Below are positions 1 through 5,001 of a DNA stretch of 5,001 nucleotides, piece after piece (the stretch's first letter is position 1; every line of letters starts with the position of its first letter). The stretch is taken from NCBI GenBank assembly GCA_022560715.1, contig JADFSQ010000186.1, positions 1-5,001 on the forward strand, read 5' to 3'. The notes under the pieces are model-generated. The model was not told the origin of the DNA, ran no database searches, and worked only from the letters and a program-made list of their open reading frames with translations. Source of the stretch: Bacteroidota bacterium. GTDB taxonomy: Bacteria; Bacteroidota; Bacteroidia; Flavobacteriales; Flavobacteriaceae. The position numbers were made by a program, and so were the translations under genes.

Positions 1-19
1 ATCAAATAAGTAAATTAAA

Positions 20-60
20 GTAATAAAAACGCCTCAAAATTATTTGAAGCGTTTTTATTA
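20..60 (-). terminator. Rho-independent terminator downstream of groEL
   Basis: On the minus strand, 34 bases after the groEL stop, ACGCTTCAAA pairs with TTTGAGGCGT (bases 52-43 with 38-29) around a TAAT loop, with a single G-T wobble. Flanking A5 and T5 runs extend the stem to 14 pairs and supply the U-tract (bases 29-25). The structure is nearly symmetric, so it could also stop transcripts arriving on the plus strand from beyond base 1. It marks the end of the groES-groEL unit. Confidence 0.9.
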
Positions 61-85
61 AATATTGTGTTTAGTACAGCATCTT

Positions 86-1753
<1,668 letters not shown>

Positions 1754-1790
1754 TTATTATGTTATACTTTATTTTAAACTCTCAATTTTT

Positions 1791-1876
1791 CAAATACCAA
1801 ATTCCAATTTTGGAACTGATAACTTATTATGAAAGTCTTTGGGTTTTGTTTTAGTTTTTTTGGAATTTGTATTTTG
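1791..1876. repeat. Imperfect inverted repeat pair (CAAATTCCAA/TTGGAATTTG)
   Basis: CAAATTCCAA at 1798-1807 is matched exactly by its reverse complement at 1860-1869. The similarity continues outward with one indel: CAAATAC at 1791-1797 against GTATTTTG at 1869-1876. About 52 bases lie between the arms. The left arm also carries a small local hairpin, TTCCAA-TT-TTGGAA (1802-1815). Words built from AATTCCAA/TTGGAATT are a frequent style of intergenic repeat in flavobacteria, to my knowledge. I see no protein-coding signal here. Confidence 0.5.
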
Positions 1877-1920
1877 AGATTCCTTCCTCCCGATAATTAT
1901 CGGGATTCTCAGGAATGACA
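1876..1920. repeat. Interspersed palindromic repeat directly after groES
   Basis: A perfect 16-base palindrome, CCCGATAATTATCGGG (1889-1904), sits inside weaker outer arms ATTCCT (1879-1884) and AGGAAT (1911-1916), giving a nested stem. The element ends one base from the groES stop codon. The sequence resembles a repeat family familiar from flavobacterial intergenic DNA, with a TGTCATTCCTGAGAATCCCGA-like opening and a GGAATCTC end; this is recognition from memory, not a search. In the transcript it would fold immediately behind groES. It lacks a U-tract, and groEL follows, so RNA processing or stabilisation is more plausible than full termination. Confidence 0.7.
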
Positions 1921-1921
1921 A

Positions 1922-2197
1922 TTAAACGATTGCCAGAATATCGCTTTCCCGCATTATTAAATAGTCTTTACCTTCTAATTTTAATTCTGTTCCTGCATAT
2001 TTGCCATACAAAACTTTGTTACCAACTTTAACAGTTATCGGGTCGTCTTTTGTGCCTTTTCCAACAGCAACAACAGTTCCGTTTTGTGGTTTTTCTTTTG
2101 CATTGTCTGGAATAATAATTCCTGATGCAGTTTTAGTTTCAGCTTCTAATGGTTCTATAAGAACTCTATCTGCTAATGGTTTAATTTTTAAGCCCAT
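1922..2197 (-). CDS. groES: Co-chaperonin GroES (Hsp10)
   Basis: GroES forms the heptameric lid that caps the GroEL ring and encloses folding substrates in the cytosol. The 91 residues are normal length. The protein opens with the family hallmark [12 protein letters not shown] (5-16). The mobile loop runs from about 19 to 36, and its hydrophobic GroEL-contacting tripeptide is Ile27-Ile28-Ile29, followed by Pro30-Asp31. The roof region (about 45-58) and the closing strand [13 protein letters not shown] are intact. The MGLKIKPL start follows an A-rich leader without a Shine-Dalgarno. It heads the groES-groEL unit and is separated from secG by a terminator. No CIRCE operator (TTAGCACTC-N9-GAGTGCTAA) is present upstream, so HrcA control is not indicated by the sequence. 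Confidence 0.99.
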   Translation of the reverse strand: MGLKIKPLADRVLIEPLEAETKTASGIIIPDNAKEKPQNGTVVAVGKGTKDDPITVKVGNKVLYGKYAGTELKLEGKDYLIMRESDILAIV

Positions 2198-2241
2198 TTG
2201 TTTTATTTTTTTAATTAAATTATGTTTAATGCTAAAGCGTT

Positions 2242-2260
2242 GTTCTAAAATTGTGCCAAC
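2242..2260 (-). promoter_or_regulatory. Candidate sigma-54-type promoter for groES-groEL
   Basis: The minus strand reads GTTGGCACAATTTTAGAAC here. Against the sigma-54 consensus (TTGGCAC-G-N4-TTGCW) the -24 half TTGGCAC is perfect. The -12 half is weak: TAGA in place of TTGC, keeping the key G but losing the C. GG-to-GA spacing is the required 10 bases. The implied transcript start is near base 2232, leaving a leader of about 35 bases before groES. No TAnnTTTG housekeeping -7 box of Bacteroidota is visible in the same spacer. A caveat is that the GTGCCAACT block (plus strand) also resembles an arm of the nearby secG terminator, so the match could have another origin. Confidence 0.35.
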
Positions 2261-2288
2261 TTAAAATAACTGACAAATTTTCATTTAC

Positions 2289-2323
2289 AAAAAATGCCAA
2301 CTGTTTGAGTCGGCACTTTTTTT
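2289..2323 (-). terminator. Rho-independent terminator downstream of secG
   Basis: On the minus strand TGCCGACT (2315-2308) pairs with AGTTGGCA (2302-2295) around a five-base loop, 8 bp with one G-T wobble, followed by six T (2294-2289). An A-run precedes the stem (complement of T at 2317-2323), so the structure could work in both directions. It lies 27 bases after the secG stop and separates secG from groES-groEL. Confidence 0.85.
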
Positions 2324-2341
2324 ATTTTTTATAGCTTTGTT

Positions 2342-2704
2342 TTAATTAGTTGAATCATTACTAGTTTCATTTATTGGAGTAGTAGTGTTATCCAAAGGTT
2401 GTACATCTGGTAATGGTTGTGCTGTTGTTTCATTTAGGTCTAACGCTTTAGATTCAATGTTTCCATCTGGTCCGCCAATTGCAACATTAGATAATAAAAT
2501 TAAAACCAATAATAAAGTTGCCAATGCCCAAGTGCTTTTATCTAAAAAGTCTGTTGTCTTTTTTACACCTCCAATTTGTTGTGAACTTCCACCTCCAAAA
2601 GAAGAGCCTAAACCTCCACCTTTTGGGTTTTGTACCATAATTACTACTACTAATAAAAATGCTACTATAACGATAAGGACTAAAAATATTGAAAACGTAC
2701 TCAT
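2342..2704 (-). CDS. secG: Preprotein translocase subunit SecG
   Basis: SecG is the small accessory subunit of the inner-membrane SecYEG channel and assists SecA-driven export. The 120 residues show the expected two transmembrane helices, about 4-24 and 57-76. Between them is the conserved cytoplasmic loop with VQNPKGGGLGSSFGGG (24-39), the strongest family signature. After the second helix comes a tail of about 44 residues rich in Thr, Asn, Asp and Pro and free of predicted structure; such low-complexity tails are common in Bacteroidota SecG and poorly conserved. The start ATG lies 2 bases after the stop of the upstream TPR gene, so the two are almost certainly co-transcribed and probably translationally coupled. 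A terminator follows. Confidence 0.96.
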   Translation of the reverse strand: MSTFSIFLVLIVIVAFLLVVVIMVQNPKGGGLGSSFGGGSSQQIGGVKKTTDFLDKSTWALATLLLVLILLSNVAIGGPDGNIESKALDLNETTAQPLPDVQPLDNTTTPINETSNDSTN

Positions 2705-2706
2705 TA

Positions 2707-3609
2707 CTATATATTATTTTGTTTTTGTAATTTTTTTACTGCTTGAATTTGGTCTGCAAAGAAACCACTTTTTTCTGGATATTTCAAACTTAAAATTTTG
2801 TAAGATTGAATAGCACTTTTGTAATTTTTTTGCTCAAGATAAATCCGTGCTAACGTTTCGGTCATCAAAGTTTCCGGTGGCAACATTTGGGCGTTCGCTA
2901 TATTAAATGTGGAGCCTTCTTTATTTACGGGTTTAATTTTAGGGTTTGCTGATATAAACTTATCTATAAGCTCAATTTTTTTTGCTTTTGAATTGCCTTG
3001 TAATTCTTTTTGAGACTTATTCTCATCACGAATTATGGGTTTAAAATTTGTAATTTTTAACCATTCGCTAAAGGAATGCACTTCGTTTTTATCGAAAGTA
3101 AGTGGTTTGCCAATCTCCAGTTTTTCTTCTGGAGTTTGTTCTATTTGTTTGGTGTCAAACTCGATAATATCCTTAGTAGTAACAACAATGGCTTCTTTTT
3201 TTTCTTCAAATAAATTTGGATCTAAAATAGGTTCAGCATCTTTTATATGTTGTCTTAAAGCATCATCAATAATCATACTTTTATTAATAGAAATATCTTC
3301 TATGTCGTTAACTTCAATCTCTTTTAAGTGCTCTGTGTTTTGCTTTATATGTTGTGAAATTTCGTTTTGTAAAAATTCTTTAGAAGTGATATAATCGAAT
3401 AAAATACTTCTGTCGGTAGTGTAAGCGGCAGTTATTTTAAGTTCTTGATTATACTTAAAACTGTCTTCGTTTTTAAGCCCTTTAAGATATACAGCTCTTG
3501 CCGATTGAAAATAAGGAAACTCATCAACAATGGCTTTTACTACATTGGTTTGTTTTGCATTTATAGTTTGCGGATGCTGTAATAAAGATGTAAAATCTGT
3601 TGTATTCAT
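2707..3609 (-). CDS. Bacteroidota conserved protein with C-terminal TPR-like hairpin
   Basis: This is a 300-residue soluble-looking protein without signal peptide or membrane segment. I recognise it as a conserved uncharacterised family found next to secG in Bacteroidota; the function is unknown. The N-terminal part (about 1-80) is the most family-like, including DEFPYFQSARAVYLKGLKN and a following AYTTDRSILFDYI. The middle (about 85-235) is charged and Lys/Glu-rich, probably partly disordered. Residues 249-282 (MTETLARIYLEQKNYKSAIQ onward, ending YPEK) fit one TPR-type helical hairpin, suggesting protein contacts. I start it at MNTTDF (ATG 3607-3609). An in-frame ATG seven codons earlier would add MPERQWG, but those codons are read out of a palindromic repeat. 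It overlaps nothing and ends 2 bases before secG, so a link to secretion or envelope assembly is plausible but only contextual. Confidence 0.9.
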   Translation of the reverse strand: MNTTDFTSLLQHPQTINAKQTNVVKAIVDEFPYFQSARAVYLKGLKNEDSFKYNQELKITAAYTTDRSILFDYITSKEFLQNEISQHIKQNTEHLKEIEVNDIEDISINKSMIIDDALRQHIKDAEPILDPNLFEEKKEAIVVTTKDIIEFDTKQIEQTPEEKLEIGKPLTFDKNEVHSFSEWLKITNFKPIIRDENKSQKELQGNSKAKKIELIDKFISANPKIKPVNKEGSTFNIANAQMLPPETLMTETLARIYLEQKNYKSAIQSYKILSLKYPEKSGFFADQIQAVKKLQKQNNI

Positions 3610-3610
3610 T

Positions 3611-3650
3611 CCCCATTGCCTTTCAGGCATTTCCCCAAAGGGGAAAATTT
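3611..3650 (-). repeat. Double-hairpin interspersed repeat, copy B
   Basis: Read on the minus strand, this block starts AAATTTT and has a first hairpin TTTCCCC-TTT-GGGGAAA (3646-3630), immediately followed by a second hairpin TGCCT-GAA-AGGCA (3629-3617) and a closing ATGGGG. The same layout appears in opposite orientation at 3721-3770 (copy A). It stops one base before the ATG of the TPR gene and supplies the codons of a spurious longer start. A REP-like, flavobacterial-style interspersed repeat is the likely identity. The compact hairpins would lie in the leader of the TPR-secG transcript. Confidence 0.65.
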
Positions 3651-3677
3651 ATTAGTTTTATTATAGTGTGATATGTT

Positions 3678-3685
3678 CAAAAATA
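3678..3685 (-). promoter_or_regulatory. Possible -7 box for the TPR-secG unit
   Basis: The minus strand reads TATTTTTG, an exact fit to the Bacteroidota sigma-A -7 consensus TAnnTTTG. Transcription would begin near 3671, about 60 bases before the TPR gene. No TTG-type -33 box is found 17-23 bases upstream, and the region is very AT-rich, so a chance match is quite possible. It lies in the single-copy-looking core between repeat copies A and B. Confidence 0.3.
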
Positions 3686-3720
3686 AAGATTTAAATAGTA
3701 TGAGATGCTTAATTTTAAAT

Positions 3721-3770
3721 AAATTTCTCTCCCTTTTTGGGAGAGATGTCTCATAGAGACAGAGTGGGTA
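3721..3770 (+). repeat. Double-hairpin interspersed repeat, copy A
   Basis: On the plus strand this block begins AAATTT and forms hairpin 1, CTCTCCC-TTTTT-GGGAGAG (3727-3745). One base later comes hairpin 2, TGTCTC-ATA-GAGACA (3747-3761), then GAGTGGGT. Its last base touches the lptE stop codon. Copy B at 3611-3650 repeats the order AAATTT, CCC/GGG hairpin, ATG-pyrimidine-CT hairpin, TGGG, but on the other strand. Elements of this type are common intergenic repeats in flavobacteria, to my knowledge. In the lptE transcript the CCC/GGG hairpin would form 25-43 bases past the stop; only a weak T-rich stretch follows, so it is a doubtful terminator. Confidence 0.7.
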
Positions 3771-4277
3771 CTACCATTTAGCCAAAGAAGCATTAAAAAT
3801 ATCTTGAGTAATGCGTTCAAATATTTCATCAATGGCTGTAGTTTTTTGGCTTCCTATAAGCTGTGCACTTCCTGCATAATCAAAATAGAAAGAGAAACGC
3901 CGTTCAAATTCTGCATCATCATCATGTCTGTCAAAAAAGCGAACGTTTACAGCTATGGTTAATCTGTTTTGTGCTGCTGTGTTTTGTGCAGTAGCTGTTG
4001 TTGGCGATATTCGGTATTCAACAATTTCGCCTTCGTAAACCAAATCGCCATTAGAGTTTACCAAGCTCAAGCTTGTTTGATTTTGAATTAAGTCTTGAAG
4101 GGCTATTGTAAAATCTCTATCTAAACCCGGCTCGATTAAACGTGCATTATTTTGAAAATAATTAACCTGAAATGTTTTAGTATCAGATGAAATTGACGCT
4201 CCAGTAAACGAATATGCACCACATCCTAAAATTGTTAATAAAATCGTAATCGAAAAAAAGCATTTAAAATATTTCAT
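3771..4277 (-). CDS. lptE: LPS-assembly lipoprotein LptE
   Basis: LptE is the outer-membrane lipoprotein that plugs the LptD barrel and helps insert lipopolysaccharide into the outer leaflet. The 168 residues begin with a lipoprotein signal: MKYFKCFF, a hydrophobic stretch, and a lipobox ILGC with Cys19 as the lipidated residue, giving a mature protein of about 150 residues. The mature start CGAYSFTGASIS followed by a short beta-rich domain (VNYFQNNA, LVNSNGDLVYEGEI, then FERRFSFYFDY) matches the Bacteroidota LptE type. I start it at the ATG at 4275-4277. A further in-frame ATG at 4344-4346 would place 23 extra residues before the signal peptide and overlap the upstream regulator gene, which spoils the lipoprotein signal. 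It follows the regulator stop by 25 bases, without room for a separate promoter, so the two are probably co-transcribed. Confidence 0.93.
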   Translation of the reverse strand: MKYFKCFFSITILLTILGCGAYSFTGASISSDTKTFQVNYFQNNARLIEPGLDRDFTIALQDLIQNQTSLSLVNSNGDLVYEGEIVEYRISPTTATAQNTAAQNRLTIAVNVRFFDRHDDDAEFERRFSFYFDYAGSAQLIGSQKTTAIDEIFERITQDIFNASLAKW

Positions 4278-4302
4278 ATTAATTTTTAAAGATAACGCTT
4301 TA

Positions 4303-5001
4303 TTAAAGGTCAAATTGTTTGATTTTTCTGTACAGTGTGCGTTCACTAATGCCGAGTTCGGCAGCTGCTAATTTACGCTTTCCTTTGTAACGCTCAAGAG
4401 ATTTTTTTATCAATTCTAATTCTTTGTCATGAAGTGATAAAGTTTCCTCTTCTTCAACATCTTCGACAAAACTATAGTTGTCTTGAGTGTTTTCAATTAT
4501 TTCAACAGAAGCGTCGTTTTGTTGTTGAATGGTTAATACTTCCATGTCACTTTTAACATCGTCTTGGGTGTCTTCTTCTCTATATATTTTTCGGATTAAA
4601 CCTTCATTGTTTTTTTGAACATCTTGAGAATTTCCGCTTCGCATAAGCTCCATCGTGAGCTTTTTTAAATCGTTAAGATCTCGTTTCATATCGAATAAAA
4701 CTTTATATAAAATTTCACGTTCGTTACTAAAATCACTTTCCGATTTTGGCACATTAATAACAGCTGGTAAATTTCGACCAATATCTGGTAAATAGTTGCG
4801 TAATGTATCTCCTGTTATTGTTCGGCTATGTTCTAATACCGAAATTTGTTCGGCTACATTCCGTAATTGACGAATGTTTCCGCTCCATCTATATTTAAGA
4901 AGTAAATGTATGGCTTCGTCAGTTAATTTAATGGTAGGCATTTTGTATTTAAGAGCAAAATCGCTGGCAAATTTCCTGAAGAGTAAATGAATGTCTTCTT
5001 T
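4303..5001 (-). CDS. Sigma-54 enhancer-binding activator, C-terminal part (cut by window edge)
   Basis: This is the 3' part of an NtrC-type activator that uses ATP to open promoters bound by sigma-54 RNA polymerase. The reading frame stays open to base 5001, giving 232 visible residues; the ATG at 4941 is an internal Met, not the start. Numbered from the first visible residue, 1-73 are the end of the AAA+ domain, opening with KEDIHLLFRKF and carrying the sensor II motif WSGNIRQLRN (39-48). A long linker follows (74-188), with a likely amphipathic helix at about 91-120 and an acidic run EDVEEEE near 180. The last 42 residues form a Fis-type helix-turn-helix, with AAAELGISERTLYRKIKQF at its core. 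Walker A and B motifs, GAFTGA and any N-terminal sensor domain would lie outside the window. It precedes lptE by 25 bases. Its targets and signal are unknown. Confidence 0.93.
   Translation of the reverse strand, partial: KEDIHLLFRKFASDFALKYKMPTIKLTDEAIHLLLKYRWSGNIRQLRNVAEQISVLEHSRTITGDTLRNYLPDIGRNLPAVINVPKSESDFSNEREILYKVLFDMKRDLNDLKKLTMELMRSGNSQDVQKNNEGLIRKIYREEDTQDDVKSDMEVLTIQQQNDASVEIIENTQDNYSFVEDVEEEETLSLHDKELELIKKSLERYKGKRKLAAAELGISERTLYRKIKQFDL

Noticed and set aside
2198..2341. CIRCE (HrcA) operator upstream of groES
   Set aside because: No TTAGCACTC-N9-GAGTGCTAA-like inverted repeat is present; the only similar word, TTAGCATTA, has no matching partner.
3721..3770. CRISPR-like or tRNA-like structure from the paired hairpins
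   Set aside because: There are only two divergent copies in opposite orientations, with no regular spacers, and no cloverleaf or CCA-end arrangement can be drawn.
4344..4346. Upstream ATG as the start of lptE
   Set aside because: It would put 23 residues in front of a perfect lipoprotein signal peptide and overlap the preceding gene; the ATG at 4275-4277 gives Cys19 in a normal lipobox.
4746..4762. TTGGCACATTAATAAC on the plus strand as another sigma-54 promoter
   Set aside because: It lies inside the regulator coding sequence, points away from any plus-strand gene, and has AC at the -12 position instead of GC.
4939..4941. ATG taken as the true start of the sigma-54 activator
   Set aside because: The frame continues upstream with family-typical AAA+ residues (KEDIHLLFRKF) to the window edge, so the Met is internal.

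Overview
This AT-rich window reads like a chromosome of the phylum Bacteroidota, most likely the family Flavobacteriaceae. The reasons are the lack of Shine-Dalgarno sequences before the genes, the Bacteroidota-type GroEL, GroES, SecG and LptE sequences, and palindromic intergenic repeats of a style common in flavobacterial genomes. All six genes lie on the minus strand, so transcription runs from base 5001 toward base 1. I see no rRNA, tRNA, insertion sequence, CRISPR array, phage gene or credible plus-strand gene, and no gene-free stretch longer than about 200 bases.

In transcription order the window holds: (1) the 3' part of a sigma-54 enhancer-binding transcription activator, cut by the window edge at 5001; (2) 25 bases later, the outer-membrane LPS-transport lipoprotein gene lptE; (3) a 161-base spacer bounded by two facing-away copies of a double-hairpin repeat; (4) a 300-residue Bacteroidota protein with a C-terminal TPR-like hairpin; (5) 2 bases later, secG of the Sec translocon; (6) a rho-independent terminator and a possible sigma-54-type promoter; (7) groES; (8) a 204-base spacer packed with inverted repeats; (9) groEL, followed by a strong terminator.

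The likely transcription units are regulator-lptE, TPR protein-secG, and groES-groEL. The theme is envelope biogenesis and protein folding: LPS insertion (LptE), export (SecG) and the cytosolic chaperonin (GroES/GroEL), beside a transcription factor whose targets cannot be read from this window. From general knowledge this order is a recurring housekeeping neighbourhood in flavobacteria, so the genes are ordinary.

The less ordinary part is the non-coding DNA. Palindromic elements abut the stop codons of lptE and groES and the start of the TPR gene, two back-to-back hairpins end directly at the groEL start codon, and a perfect -24 sigma-54 half-site lies before groES. I found no clear evidence of a wholly new system.
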